Origin: Heliocidaris erythrogramma
Taxonomy: Eukaryota > Echinodermata > Echinoidea > Camarodonta > Echinometridae
Reading direction: 5' to 3'
Assembly: GCA_025617745.1 (NCBI GenBank)
Contig: CM046858.1
Span: forward strand, 30,208,534-30,272,533
Length of the DNA stretch: 64,000 nucleotides
The position numbers were made by a program, and so were the translations under genes. A model generated the notes under the pieces. That model searched no databases. It had not been told where the DNA came from and saw nothing but the letters and a program-made list of their open reading frames with translations. This document shows positions 42,201 to 55,289 of this stretch, one piece after another. Position 1 is the first letter of the stretch; the number at the start of each line of letters is the position of its first letter.

Positions 42201-45200
42201 GGTAAGGCTTTGAACCAGAAAGTTTCGCCTTGAAGGAGAACCTAACAGGTCTCTTGAGAAGGGCGTATTGAAAAAGTCTCAGACCGCGATACCTGAGGAA
42301 GCGGTTAGGGCAGAGACTACTCGAGTAAAGACTCGAGGTGGGGGTTTCAGGCCGAAAGTAAGGCTTTGAACCGGAAAAATTTTGGATTGAAGGAGAAACC
42401 TGGTAGGTCCCTTGAAGGGTGTAAAAGTCTCAGACCGCGGTACCTGAGGAAAGCGGCTAGGGCAGAGACTACTCGAGTAAAAACTCGAGGTGAGGGTTTC
42501 AGGCCGAAAAGTAAGGCTCTGAACCGGAAAGTTTCGCCTTAAAAGGCAAAAATTTACATGTATAGGTTTCCAAGCGGAAAAGCTCCCTAGGTATGAAGGT
42601 ATACATGACCGTCATATCCAGACCAAACTGAGTTTCCCCGAGTGTTGGGGAAAAAACAAGGATGGGGAGAGACACCGATGAGGGTGTCTTGTACCCTGTC
42701 AATCGCTACCAGCAGCTCCTGAGTCTCTGTGGAGATGAGCTCTAGAAAAAAAGGGGCGAGAGTGTAGGAGGGTTGTGAATCGTGGGCCAAAAAACACGGC
42801 CCCGAAAGCGACCCCGGGCCTTCTTCCTACTACGAGGAGAAGGCCCCGCCTTGGCTCCAAAAGAAAGTGGAGTACTAGGCTGAACAAGCGGTGTACGAGT
42901 GGGCTGAAAAGCCGGAAGTGACACCGCGGAAGTGACACCTTCAAGGAGGTGGAACGTTAGCCTGAGCCTGCGACTTCGGAGCCGTTATAGGACTTTGGAA
43001 GGCGTTTGGAAGTTCCGCCTGCTTGCGTGACGCAACTTCAAGTTGGATCTCTCCAGTCACCCTACCTCCAAAGAGGTGTTGACTGGAGAGGGCAACACTG
43101 ACCAACAGGGCAGTTATAACCCTCTAACAACAGAATGTCCGACTCAGACATCTGGAGTTCCTAGCCCGAAGGGAAGGAGCGTACCCAAGTAGGTTGACCT
43201 GGAAAGAACTTCCTTCAGGTTCGAGGAATTCTCCACTTTGGTGTAACTTGTATTCGAAGTTGACACCAAGCCTTCCACCTCATGAATGAGGTTACTGGAA
43301 CGAGACTGTCTCGTAAGGAATCGAGAGTGTCTTGCTGGGAGAAGATGAGAACCCTGGTCTTGGGTCAAGCCTTACCAAGAAGGGAAGGAGGCTGAGAAGC
43401 AAGTCATTGTAGACTCGCTTAAAGCCCTCTGTAAGAGGGATGCCCTTGGAGGGACGCTCACCTTTGAAAAGGGGAGAGACGGAAGTCCCAAATCGACCCG
43501 ACACGGCAAAAGGTGTGAGGAAGATATTTCTCCAGCAGGGCTGAGTATCTACCTCCAGGGACCGAAAGGTCTGGGGTGTAACCACGGCCTGTGAAGAGGC
43601 ATCATCCTCCGAGAATCTCGACGGCGAAGCCTGATCCCAAAAGGGCGGTTTAGGCAGTCCCGAGATTCCTCCCCAGACGAAACACAAAGTGCCGCTGGAA
43701 GGGGAGTAGTCCCGACCGGACGATCAAAACTGAACGTGGTCGGGAGGCGCCCGAGGGGGCGGCAAGACTCATGTGTGTTGGAACCACCAACACTGAGCCG
43801 GATACCTGAGCAGAGGAACCGGATCCCAAAACCACTGACAACAGTGGTGGATAACCAAGGGAAAACAGCATTCCTAGCCGGATAACCGGCAAAAACCGGA
43901 TCCAGGAACCGAAAAATCGATATCCGAACCGGATCCGGCCCCGGGCGGGTACAGGTATCCCCCCTTCCCCCATGGGGGGAGGGGTTGGAGTCAGGCGTGG
44001 TGGGGGGTACGGACACAGAGTCTGACCAACCAGTCCTCTCCACAATGATCGGATAATTCCGTAGTAGGCCCTGCAGGGGGTACAGTAGGAAGATCACGAC
44101 TCTCATTACTCTTTCCCGCCTTGCTTGGATTAGAAGCGTGCGGAGAGACAAAAAGAGCCGACCCCTGAGCAAACATACCTATGGCTAGGGAGCGAGGAAT
44201 GATGCTTGAGCGAGACGAACTGTGGGTAAGGATAACACCCACAGTTTTATCGGTGAGAGGTATTGGCCTAAGGCACTCACTCCCACCGTTATACAAGTAT
44301 CTATCTTCGAGAGAGGTATTGGCCGAGTCCCAGCACTCACTCTCTCGGTTTATCCCGCATGAGTTGGTCGTCAAAACAGACGACGAACTCATAACGGGGC
44401 GAGCCGTACACGAGGTAGGCCCTAACTTACCTTAGTCGAAGCTCCGGGGAAGATAACATTGGTGCGAGATGAATCTCGCAGCCAACCTTCCAAGGCTAGG
44501 CGAGTCCCCTTATAAGTATTAAACCCCATACTGGGGAACGCCAGCCCTAGACGGAGACTTCGACATGGCTGAAAATAAAGACAAGCAAACAAATATAGAA
44601 AACTATATATGGTAATAAGATTATTATTATTACAAACAATATAGATCTATATAAAAAGTAACAACCAACTCACAATACGGAGTGGGAATAAACTCCTATT
44701 ACGGAGTACACAATATTTTGATAAGACCGCTTGTCTAAAGCGCGTTGAATCAACCACCTACAGAAACGGGGGAAGAGCCCGACACAGTGTACTAGTAGTA
44801 GTACACCGTCTGTGAATAAAGCCCCGTATTAGGGGAAGGAAAAACGGTAAAGTAATTTGATTAATTTACCGTGAAGGAAGTTGACTCAGGAAAAATCCGA
44901 TACACCAAAATGAGCGTGAAAACTTGGTGAACGGGATTTTTAATGCGAATAGCAACCAAAAACGCTTTTGGAGGTAAAAATCTCACAATTTAGGTTAAGA
45001 CTTAGCTTCATAGATGTCACTTCTCTGACGGGCGAGAAAGGAAGAGGAAGAGTATGGCGGTGGCGCGATTGTATTGGTGGACGGGGAGTACGCGCGCGCG
45101 GGGAGGGGCTGCGCGTTTTAGACTTAGTTTTTCTCGAATGACGGCATTGTTTGGGAAACTAGCAAATAGGTAGATACATCGATTTATTGCTGTAAATAAG

Positions 45201-45455
45201 AAAATCAGTGCTGATTTTACAAGTCGGTGTTAAATTGGCCTGGTTCTAAACTTAAAAACCAGACCAATTTACACTGACTTCAATGGGGCTAATTAGATAT
45301 TCATATAGCCATACCTTGGGCCACCATGAACGGATTCATGTCAAATTTGATGTGTGAACGTTTTCCATCATGCTCTACCTAAATATGGTCCTAAAAATAC
45401 TGAAATACAAAAATCAAAATTTGATGACGTCAAGCTTCGGTACTCTATATATATT
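39258..45455 (-). mobile_element. Broken near-full-length DIRS copy (minus) with inverted flanks
   Basis: Outer inverted flanks (about 39258-39400 and 45210-45455) share GCATGATGGAAA, GGTGGCCCAAGGTATGGCTA and TTAGCCCCATTGAAGT. Inside come terminal-repeat blocks (39440-39860; 45050-45260), then on the minus strand a probable ORF1/gag region (about 44400-42600), RT and RNase H (about 42560-40970) and recombinase (about 40800-39850). A ~155-bp piece of the RT region is present three times in tandem (about 42118-42560). Many breaks (well over five), so an old copy. Confidence 0.8.
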
Positions 45456-45712
45456 GTGTATGTTTGCCACTTAATTTATTTGGTAGCTATGGGCAAATTG
45501 TTCAGATTTATTGTTGGAAACCTCCCCCGAGTAGGGTTTTTCCAATAATGGCCTTTGTTCCTACATATGCATGATCTGACTACGATCCAAGTTTGGAAGA
45601 ATGGGCAACAGCATTTGGGCAATTCCATGGTTACTCATGTTACATTTTGAGAGGTTTTGAGTTACATCTTAGGCTCCTGTTCTCTTACTACAGGTGTTAG
45701 GTAAATGAGTTT

Positions 45713-45936
45713 TAGTTACAATGCACACATAGTACCTAAATACAATATCAAAATTTCAGAAGACGAAACATACTTTCTGCCAACCATGCAAATGTTCAGT
45801 TACTTGCGTTACATTTTTTAAAAAAATAATGTAAACATGAGTAATCAAACATTTGCAAGGTTAGCAGAAAGGATGTTTCTTCTTCTGAAGTTTTGATACT
45901 GTATTTAGGTACTCTAATATATGTGCATTGTAACTA
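45713..45936. mobile_element. ~220-bp hairpin MITE (TA target)
   Basis: Almost entirely palindromic: TAGTTACAATGCACA at the left and its complement at the right, with arms meeting near 45823. The ends read TA-GTTACAATGC and GCATTGTAAC-TA, fitting a mariner-type TA duplication. No coding capacity. Confidence 0.75.
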
Positions 45937-48264
45937 TTGATATTTCCCTCTATCTTATTTCTATCTCCCCCCCCCCCCCCCTCCCTTCTCTCTCTAAGTT
46001 TGTCTCTATCTACTTCTCTTTTCTCTTTCATTCTCTCATGATTACACCGTTTAAAGATTTAGAGAAATATAAGGATTATTAAATACACAAATAAGCTTCA
46101 GATTGATTTTAACATTTTTTATTCATTACTAAATGTATGCAACCCTGCCAGAATGCCACAAATGAATAAGTTTTTCATTAAAAAGACAACGAATTTCATA
46201 TGAAGCACTCTATTCAACAAAGTCAACAAACGAGTCAAGCAAACCTACATTAAATCACCTAAAAATTGATTTTGATAGATATGTTGAGGATTAAAAAATA
46301 AAGCAGACCAACAGATCACTGGTACAAAAATCATAAATAGTGACTAACTTACGTTTTATATGAAGTTAAATGTTTGAATTAATATAAACTGTAATGTTAT
46401 ATTAAATTGTACCTGATGCAAGGTTTCATCATTGACAATCCTCATTTTAACTGCTTTACATATTACGACTACAAAAATGTAATGTATGCATTTTAACCTA
46501 ATCCTTCCATATGATATAATTCTAGTTAAGATATACCTAATGGTATATTACTGAATGGTAGGAGCAGCATGATTAATGGAGTTTTACTTGAGTGCAATGA
46601 ACAAAAATACACTGACTTAAAGTACACAATACATGTATAAGAAAAAAGTAAACACTATAAAGCTGTACATGTATTAAGCACAGGTTCGTTTATTCCCTTC
46701 AACCCCTAGACATCCAATTTATTCAAGAAGCAGATTATCAAGTACAAACAAGGCAATATACATGTATAGGACAAATGCATGATAAATACTACAATAGTAT
46801 GACTTCATAATACATGAGCATAGTAGTATGAATTAAAGAAGAACAAATCTTAAATTCTATTATGTGATTATTTTTTCTGAAATAATATAATATGAAAGAA
46901 ACAGGTACAGGAATATAAAACAAACAATGACAGGCATATTATCTATTAAGCTATGCTTTATTTTAATTGACTATCACATAAAATGGCTTGAATCATACAA
47001 GAGGTTGAACACCAACTGTTTTCTCAACCAGCTACTCTTGCCATTGTTAACTGCCTTCATAATTACAATACAGAGTGAGAAATTTATATAATACACCTGC
47101 AGTACATGTACACTTTCTCAATAAAAGTTAACATATATACTATATACTGGAGATTTGATGTTCAGTGTTGGTTGCAAGTATTGTTAGTTGTTAGACGTAA
47201 GGTTCAGTGAACAGCCTAACGCTAACTTTCCTGGGTGTTAAACTTTCAATGGCACTTTCATACAAAAAACTAATAGAGCTTACAGTGCTCATCCAGTTGT
47301 CTGAACTTGTGTGAAATGGATACTGATCATACACAGCACCAGGAGCTAACACCGAAAGTGAAAATCAACTGTCGCTTATTGTACATGCTTATATGCATTA
47401 CAAACCAGAGCGTTATTTCAAAGACGACATTCAGGTGGTGGTAGTTCCAGAAAAAAAATGATAAAAATTTGGAGTCATACAAGTACACTGACCACAACAC
47501 ACAAACTATACATTTTAGAGAAAAATAACACCATTTCATAATTATGACACACAGAAATATAAACACTATAATGCATAATTATCTTTTTACTACATTGTTC
47601 ACAAACCTTCATTTGTACAAATTTGTTAAATTGCTTACATACAATATGTGAGTGCTTGAATCATAGGCAAAAAAATTCATGCAAGCAGATTCCAGTGCTA
47701 CCATACAAAAATAAGTCCCTTTTCTATTCCACTTATGACAACTTTTTATCATAAACCCAAATCAAACAATATCATAAATACAATAAGGAATGACAAACTT
47801 CTTGAGAAAATCTTTAACTGGGTACGTACGTGCAAGAGTGTTTTTTAAAAATGCAGATAAAAGTCATGAGACACTTGAATAATCATGTTACAGTTTGTAC
47901 ACAAAATTCTCAACTACCAACACCATATTTTGTTTTCAGTTTTACTGACAACTAGACATGACCTTCAGTAAACCACCATGTGTTATCAAATTATCCCTTA
48001 AACACATGCTCATACAAGTACATGTACACTGTATGTCCATAACCACAGGTCAATTCCTCCAAATGCAGCTTTGATTAATATGCAGCCACAACTGTTTTCC
48101 TCCAGTCATGCATTCAAATAGAAAGACATGGAAAGAAATACATTTCCTTGAAGTTGACAGAGCCTACATGTTGAAAGTATAAAAAAATAAAAGTGGTCCA
48201 ATCATAAAATGAATATGCTCTTGCTATATTTCCTAATAATCTCTTCTGTAAGGATTGATTAGAT
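45937..48264. other. AT-rich DNA, nothing recognised
   Basis: 2.3 kb with only short frames. A C run at 45967-45981. Many AATAAA/TTTATT words, as in a long 3'UTR or intron, but no exon boundary is supported. Confidence 0.4.
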
Positions 48265-48604
48265 CAGCGCTTCTCAACCAGTGGTTCAGAAGCTCTCTCA
48301 GGTGGGCCGCGAGGTTGGCCAAAAAATATTTTTTTATGATCTAATACATGAATCCAGCTATATAGATCTATTGCTACATGTTAAAAATTTTCTCAAAGAT
48401 TTATGTCTTTGAAGGCAAGCAGAATAATTTCATTTAGAGATTACAACTGACAGTGAGAAAACATAATTACCACACATTTCGTTCCCTATTTTTTTGGTCA
48501 CGTTTTATTGTCATTTTTTTCTCATTAAGTCTTTGTAAGGTGGGCCTTGAAAATTTTCTAAGAGCCAAAGTGGGCCTCAAGTTAAAAAAATTTGAGAAGC
48601 ACTG
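48265..48604. mobile_element. 340-bp hAT-like non-autonomous element
   Basis: Flanked by GATTAGAT at 48257-48264 and 48605-48612 (8 bp). Ends CAGCGCTTCTCAA and TTGAGAAGCACTG are inverted; CAG(T/C)GCTTCTCAA is a well-known hAT (Charlie-type) end. Internal G/C words (GGTGGGCC) are repeated near both ends. No transposase. Confidence 0.9.
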
Positions 48605-48878
48605 GATTAGATACCAGTTTGGTCTGCATAACTCATGGTGAGATGACACTTGTTCAGAGCAAAGAAAATTGTTGGCAACTTAAGATGCGACAAGTATATA
48701 ATCAGATATAATTATGCTTACAGTATTTACATGTAAAGGCATGGAAACCCTTTCCACCATGCAAGACTACGTTAGCCATTGATTTTTCCATTCAAATAAC
48801 ACTTTACATCATGACTGAACCATAGGAGAAGAATCCAGGGATAATATCATCTATTGGGATTTTACAAAGAGCTATTAC

Positions 48879-49207
48879 CAGGGTGGTCCACAACCTAAAA
48901 TTCAAACATGTAAAATTTGAATCTTAAAGCATTATGAACTGAAGTGTGCGAAGTGCGAGGTCCTTTATGGTGGGGGTCCAGGGCCCTGGAAGCTCTAGGG
49001 TTCTTAGATGCTCTCTCGTCCAATCTGAGCCATATAAAAAGCATTTTCAAACATATTTTATGACTAATATTTCATGAATAATTCTGCTTGAGAATGATTA
49101 CTCACAGAACTGAGAGATCTTTTAACCTGTCGTTGATATTAAAACCTGTAGTTTCAAAATTCATACCCGTCGCTGTTACATGATAAAAACCCTTCGTGGA
49201 CCACCCT
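48879..49207. mobile_element. 329-bp hAT-like non-autonomous element
   Basis: Flanked by GCTATTAC at 48871-48878 and 49208-49215. Ends CAGGGTGGTCCAC and GTGGACCACCCT are inverted. AT-rich centre without coding capacity. Confidence 0.85.
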
Positions 49208-49431
49208 GCTATTACACCCTTATGCCTTACAGAAGTCAATATTAAAGTAGAACGTTGATGATTTTAAATATTGGCTTAATACTTATTATTGCATAGATGG
49301 CATAAATTAAACAAGGTTATCCAAATTCAACGCTTGGAAACATTTGAAGTAATGATTATTATCAATTATAAAACGGTAAAATACAGCCCCCGATATAGCA
49401 GCTGAAGAGCTCCTCGAACGCTGCTGAGATA

Positions 49432-49989
49432 TGTGACGACACACCCTGGACCAGTCCTGGCTAAGCAGACGATGTCCCATAACATCTTACACATTTTTCA
49501 GAGCCTATTTTGTCATCTCCTCTTCACTTATTTCTCTTCCTTCACTAGCGTCAGTCTTAATGTTAGTCTGTTGCCTCACTCTTAACTTCGTGTATGGTAT
49601 TATTTTGATGAAAAATGCAGCGTTAAAAAAATAAAGGAATCAGTCACTTGTAAACAAAATAAGACGCCATTGTATTTTCAGCTGTTTGCACCGGGGCATG
49701 TTCGGCGTTTCAAGAGGGAACGAATACCATCCTGCTATTATTCGGAGGGCTTTTCAATTTGAAAGTGGGGTTTATTTCATTGATCATTGACCCTTCTCCT
49801 ATGTATTTACAATCAAACGGTTTTAGCTATCAGAATCAGTTTCACTTTCCCTTTATAATGGTGTGAAATAAGGTCATGTTTAAATACACCAAACTCTTTA
49901 TAATTTGATAAATAATTGCATTGCAATTACGTTCATTCATTATAGGACGTCGTCTGCTTAAGCAGGATCGATCCCGAGTGTGACGACAT
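49432..49989. mobile_element. Inverted-repeat element, ~50-bp ends
   Basis: 49432-49482 and 49940-49989 are inverted (TGTGACGACAC at the outer ends, CTAAGCAGACGATGTCCC against its complement). The ends match at roughly four of five positions by eye. No certain target duplication; a DNA transposon remnant is likely. Confidence 0.6.
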
Positions 49990-52780
49990 CAAAACATCGC
50001 TATATTTCTGGCGAATCCTCGGATATTCCAGATGCTGAGAAGAGCTTTTATTTGTGTTGTTTTTATAATCACCAGATACGCAGTTGACATAAAACTTATA
50101 AGATTGCCATCTGTAAGCTTCCCAGTTTCTAGTGATACATTAATTGCCATATTTGTGATTTTCTTTGAATATCTACTTTAAGTTTTTGAAACAAAGAAGG
50201 AATATCAAATTTAAATTCCTTTTAATGTACATAACATAACATTTGCAATATGAATGGAGTTTTAAAAAGAATATAGGAAATAATTTAAGAACAAAAGAAT
50301 TATGCGTGGGAACATCGGACATGTAATGTACAAGGGCTTTGTATATATATAGTGCTAGTTTGGTTGGTGAATTCATTTCAAGAAACTTCAGAAAAGTGAC
50401 ATAGCTAAAAATATGTATTGTTGTAGTCCCTTTTTGGAAAACTGCATATCAATTCTATTTCCTGAAACTTTAACTTTGAATTTGTTATCATCAATAAAAA
50501 GGCAACTACCAGCACAAACAGGTAGTACACATTTCTTTTCCTTCTTAATGCAAGCAGATAGCTTTCCCATAGCCAATTCATCATTCTACTTTGCTTTTGC
50601 TAATCAACAAGAAGACTATTGCGAATGCTGCTGTGTTGCTCAAAGCATGAACTATGTGTACATTGTACATATATCACATGCTTAGAGCTGAATGATGCTT
50701 ACGTGCCACCCTATTCCTATCAACACAATACGGTCAATCAGAACAGCCCCTGGTTCTAAATGGCAGACATGCCAAAAAGGATGTAGTGATTGCTTCCTTG
50801 ATTGAAAGGAACATTCATTACCTAATTCTTAACTTGAATTAAAGGCCATGTCAACTAATACAATAGGTACAATAGGAAAACATAGGATATCATGTTCATC
50901 ATTAAAACATAGACAAAGAAAAGAGTCATATACTTCAATGGGTATGAAAAAAGAAAGAAAAAATTATTTTCAATGATTGGAATTTAAATTATATTCATTT
51001 TCATTGGTATGCTATTCCCTATGAGGAAAAAAAATACTTTGTAGCAGCTTAGACTGGTAAGAATATTGCTATGAGTATTTACATGTATCAACTAAAACAT
51101 GGGAAATCTAACAGATTGCTTTAATTTGCTTCTGGGGCTACCAAAACTGTACATGGGCTTTAGACATCAACCTCATATTGGGGGGGGGGGGGGGGGGGGG
51201 GTGCATGACACGAATAAGGGGACAGGGGTGGCCTAGGCAGTCGCAATGTCAGGTCTCTTTGTCAGAATCACATCTTCATTTTCTAGAAGTATCACTGCAT
51301 GGCTTACAGGTGGAGTATGGTTTCTGTGTGTATGTATATTGTGCATGTGGTTTGGCTTTTCAAGGGGTTACGTATTCCTCACTTTGCCTGGCACGTAGTT
51401 CTTGTCTAACGTCTTGTCTTGGAGGAACATGTGAAGGCTCTTCTCGTTCTGTGCAAGTGGATGCCCTGCAATCCTATTGGATACAAACAACAACAAATAA
51501 GAATTTTAATAGGAACAAATGGAACATTTATGCAAGCTACAGGAGTACAGGTTCAAAGTTAAAGACAAAGTTTAGTCTAGCTTCAAAAAACATGTGAAGG
51601 CTCTCCTCATTCTGTGCCAGCATCAACCTGCAAACCTTTTAAACACATACCGGCAAACAAATTAACTTTAGAAAGAACTAGATGAATCTTCAACCGCGCG
51701 CGTCACGCGGTCGGAATTTATGCCTCCGCCATCACCAGATTGGAAATGTATGGCATACATGTGCATGTACACTCTAAAAAGGATTAGTCCAACAAAATTA
51801 CAAATCTTTTCACTTAAAAAGCATGTGAGACAGAAAATTTATTTCATTTCATTTTCATCCCATACAAATAAAAAACTTAGCATTGATGACTTACAATCAT
51901 CAAATACACCAAGGAAATAGATATTTTATAGCAAATAGACCACTGTCCCCTTGAAATTTCTAGAATAGGTAGGCCTAGACTCCATGAATCACTAACCATT
52001 TTTATGTATATAATGACCTCTATGACATTTGAACTTCGACCTTGAGACCCTAAAATCTATTCCGTTCATTGTCCCTCATATATGCATACATGGGCCAAGT
52101 TAGAAGTTGGCTTTTGGAGATGGCGATTGTATCATCATGGATACATTACATAGGCCTGCGTAGGCGTACGACTCAATGCCGGCAAATGACATGGCTACTT
52201 TATTTGCGGTTCCGCGTGTATTGCATGTCTAGCTATACAATACGCTAACATCTACAGACTGATGAACATGCATCACTGTGTCGGCATGGCCAGGCGCTAG
52301 GCCAGGGCTGGTGTAGCGGCGGACGTGTGGACGGCCAATCACTACCTTTCAGTAAGGTACATATCATGGCGCGGATTGGTGGATTTTAAAATAAAATGAA
52401 TCGTGTGTTTTGGTTGATGTTTCAGATGACTCACTAATTTTTTTTTTTTTTTAGTGCAATGATAAATGCTAGCCAACCTGGCATGAAAGTAACCAACCAA
52501 ACAATGGGAACGAAAAGCAAAAGCAATAAGCCCATGCTTTCTTCTGCCCAAATGTTTCATTGAATAGTAAAGATGACAAACTAATAGGTATTGTTGTGCA
52601 GGTATTTGTTCAAGGAGCAATTGGATTTTAGTTCATAAGGACTATTATATTTGTCTCCAAATGTCTCTGTTGCAGCAAAGAGTAAAATGGTTTATAAATG
52701 AAGACTACATTTATTCAAATCATATTGAAATTCATTTGGTTATTTCCACCTAGCAACAAAAGTGTAAATGTTAGCATTAA
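49990..52780. other. AT-rich DNA, little recognised
   Basis: Holds a G run (51180-51201), two similar words around CATGTGAAGGCTCT (51428, 51592) about 165 bp apart that may be a diverged direct duplication, and a GC-richer patch at 52255-52380 with a CGCGGATTGG box. No supported gene. Confidence 0.4.
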
Positions 52781-52845
52781 TTCTGGTTGGGCACTGAGAC
52801 TATACCAAGCCCCAGAAACAGGGTGTGCCAGTAACCCTATTATTC

Positions 52846-52876
52846 CATTGGTCAACACATTGACCAATATGCAAAT
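52846..52876 (+). promoter_or_regulatory. Palindromic CCAAT pair and octamer
   Basis: ATTGGTCAACACATTGACCAAT (two inverted CCAAT boxes) runs straight into ATGCAAAT, the POU octamer, 10-40 bp ahead of the ATG of the next candidate exon. The combination is promoter-like but lies very close to the ATG. Confidence 0.35.
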
Positions 52877-52885
52877 TAGCCCAAG

Positions 52886-53936
52886 ATGCTGATGCGGGGG
52901 AACATAGATACCCCAAATCTACCCACTCAGCATCAGAAGTCAAGAGAAAGTTCTATAGTCCAGAGGTGTTACCATTTTGCAAAGTATATTAAAGTTGAAG
53001 AGATCGATCGAACTGGAGGTCAAACAATCGGTGAGTTGAATATATGTTCTTCGTATAATTATTATTATATTGTATTATCATGCTGTATCAAGTTAGGTAA
53101 GATTTAGAATGGATTTAACCAATAAGTATAACTATAAGTATAAGCTGTTGGTTAAGTATATCGCAGTATTGTGTGCATACACAACCAATACACTACTTTC
53201 TAATGCTTCTCCAAAGGGTGACATACTTGGGAGAGAATATTGTCTGTAGGATATCAGTCATTGAAGTATTTACCTGTTGATAATGAAAGTGTAGATTCAT
53301 GAATCTTCTCATTACATATATGTTACTGACGTTGTACATTATAACCCGATTGTTCATCCTAAATGGGAAGGTCTATTTAGGAACAGAGAGAGAGAGAGAG
53401 AGAGAGAGAATATCACAGTATTGTACATAGTAGGGGGCAGTTAACAGTAAAGACTTGTCTAGCCCTTGTTCTTAGCTGTACGGCCTTGGTCTGTCAATGG
53501 CCAGAAGTTTGGTATAATTTATGGCGTTGCCATGGGTACGAAGTTCTGGGAGAGAAGTGTTTACACAACTGTTCTGTTCAGTAGTATCAGGATTTAAGTT
53601 AGTTCGGATGTAGCGATTTCATCTAAGTAGTGATTGGTTCATTTATTGGGACAAAACCATAATATTAGGTTGTTTATTGTACATAGTTTACACTCATGTG
53701 TAAACCCGTAGGGTTAGTATTGCGAATTGCTATTTTCTCGTTTATTAAGGAACATGTTTTGCTTGAAAAGAATTATAATTCTTTAAGTCTGTAATTTTGT
53801 GATTGATTATCGATCATACATTCATGATGTATTATCTTCTTGTATTACAGCGAACCACTGTACACCACACCACTCTATGACACACTCACTGCACGTTCAC
53901 AATTGTTGTTTGTTTTGGACTGCTTCAGCTGTTTAG
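52886..53936 (+). CDS. Candidate two-exon small gene, unrecognised
   Basis: Exon 1 (52886-53030) starts MLMRGNIDTPNLPTQHQKSR and ends ..DRTGGQTI at donor ATCG|GTGAGT. Exon 2 (53851-53936) follows acceptor TTGTATTACAG and continues in phase as ANHCTPHHSMTHSL.. to TAG; an AATAAA lies at 53950. Joined length is 76 residues across an 820-bp GT-AG intron. No known domain. Good splice sites and a polyadenylation signal favour a real transcript; coding status is doubtful (His/Thr-rich second exon), so a non-coding RNA is possible. Confidence 0.3.
53383..53408. repeat. (GA)n microsatellite
   Basis: About 13 GA units inside the intron of the candidate transcript. Confidence 0.9.
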
Positions 53937-53959
53937 ATTTGTCTTCTACAATAAAATGA

Positions 53960-54715
53960 AGCATAACTGTATGGAACAGTGTCATGATCTTTAATTTGAG
54001 TGCGTTCGGAATTGACCAACGATTTATCTTCCTGTGACTTAGTTTTGTTTCAGAAGTCACAGTCTCTGTGTAGTAAAAGTGTACCTCCCCTTAATCTTTT
54101 GTGACTCTCATTTCAAAATAATTCCACATATTTATTTGAATAACATACTACTTTACAACCATTTTACAAATTGTGTTTTGGCTATTATGTTGCAGTAAGT
54201 GAAGCTGACATTCCATGCAAATGATGGAAATATGACAAGAGAGTATGTGGTGATTGAAAAAACAGTAACTTTAATAACTTTAATTGTTATCTGAAATACT
54301 CAATAATTTTGTGTTGCACACAGGGCATATTATTGTATTTTGCGATTTGATGATTTTTTGAATGTGTGTGTATACACATGTATGTGTATACACATGTATG
54401 TGTATAAATGTATGTGTAAGTGCCTAAAAGATAAAGCTTTAAGCATTTTGACCCTACCATATATATTATGTATGGTGTGTGTACATTACATATATTTATT
54501 GTCTACTATATGTTCATGCGGCTATGATTTATTTTTAATACCCACGGATAGTGCAATGCAACACTGCATTTCTGTGTAAAATCTGGACATGAAGAAATTT
54601 CTGTTATCCATGAAAGAAATATAGAGCATGTTTCCAGTGCCTGGTTAGTTTTGTACTAAAGGGAAAAATGAAATTGTGATAAAGAGGAGTAAACATAGGA
54701 TTGTCAAATACATGC
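53960..54715. other. AT-rich DNA, nothing recognised
   Basis: Contains a short TGTGTATACACATGTATG repeat at 54365-54420. No gene supported. Confidence 0.4.
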
Positions 54716-54900
54716 ACTTTCACCTCCTTAAATTTTCATACTGCAATCAAGAAAATTATAACCAATTTTGTTATTTACTAGATAAATCTATGTATCTCCC
54801 GATTTGCTAGTTTCCCAAACTATGCCGTCATTCAAGAAAAGCTAAGTCAAAACGCGCACGCCCCGCCCGCATGTGCTCCCCGTCCACCAATCAAAGATGT
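54715..54900. mobile_element. DIRS end fragment
   Basis: Matches the terminal part of the DIRS copies: ATTTACTAGATAAATCTATG (54772-54791), then TTTGCTAGTTTCCCAAAC and the GCGCGC-poor version of CCCGTCCACCAAT seen at 39670 and 45080. Only the end remains; a fossil. Confidence 0.65.
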
Positions 54901-55068
54901 TTTAAACTGTAACAAATATTCACTGCATGTAGCTGCAGTGACACTGGATATCATCAAAGCAGGTGTTTTAGATAGAGTGTTCATATTGAGTCAGATAAGC
55001 TAAGTTTAAGTTGTTAGTTATAGGAAAAACAAAGAGAAACTTGACAAGCCAAAATTCTGAATCAGATG

Positions 55069-55091
55069 TAACATTGACACCGTGTCAATGT
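55069..55091. repeat. Short palindrome AACATTGACAC/GTGTCAATGTT
   Basis: An 11-bp perfect stem. The half word GTGTCAATGTTAC recurs at 63647 and nearby. Confidence 0.5.
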
Positions 55092-55289
55092 TACTTCAGA
55101 TTTATAGGTTTTTAAGGTATTTTTAAAATAAATCATATTTACACATGGAGAGAAACATATGAAATGATTGATTACCCTAATCTTAATATTACATAAGATA
55201 ACTGCATTGATTCTACTGATATTTTCAATGATACAAGCTTTTTCATCCAAAATTTTCAAGCGTGTCCCAACCTGGTGAAATTATCCATC

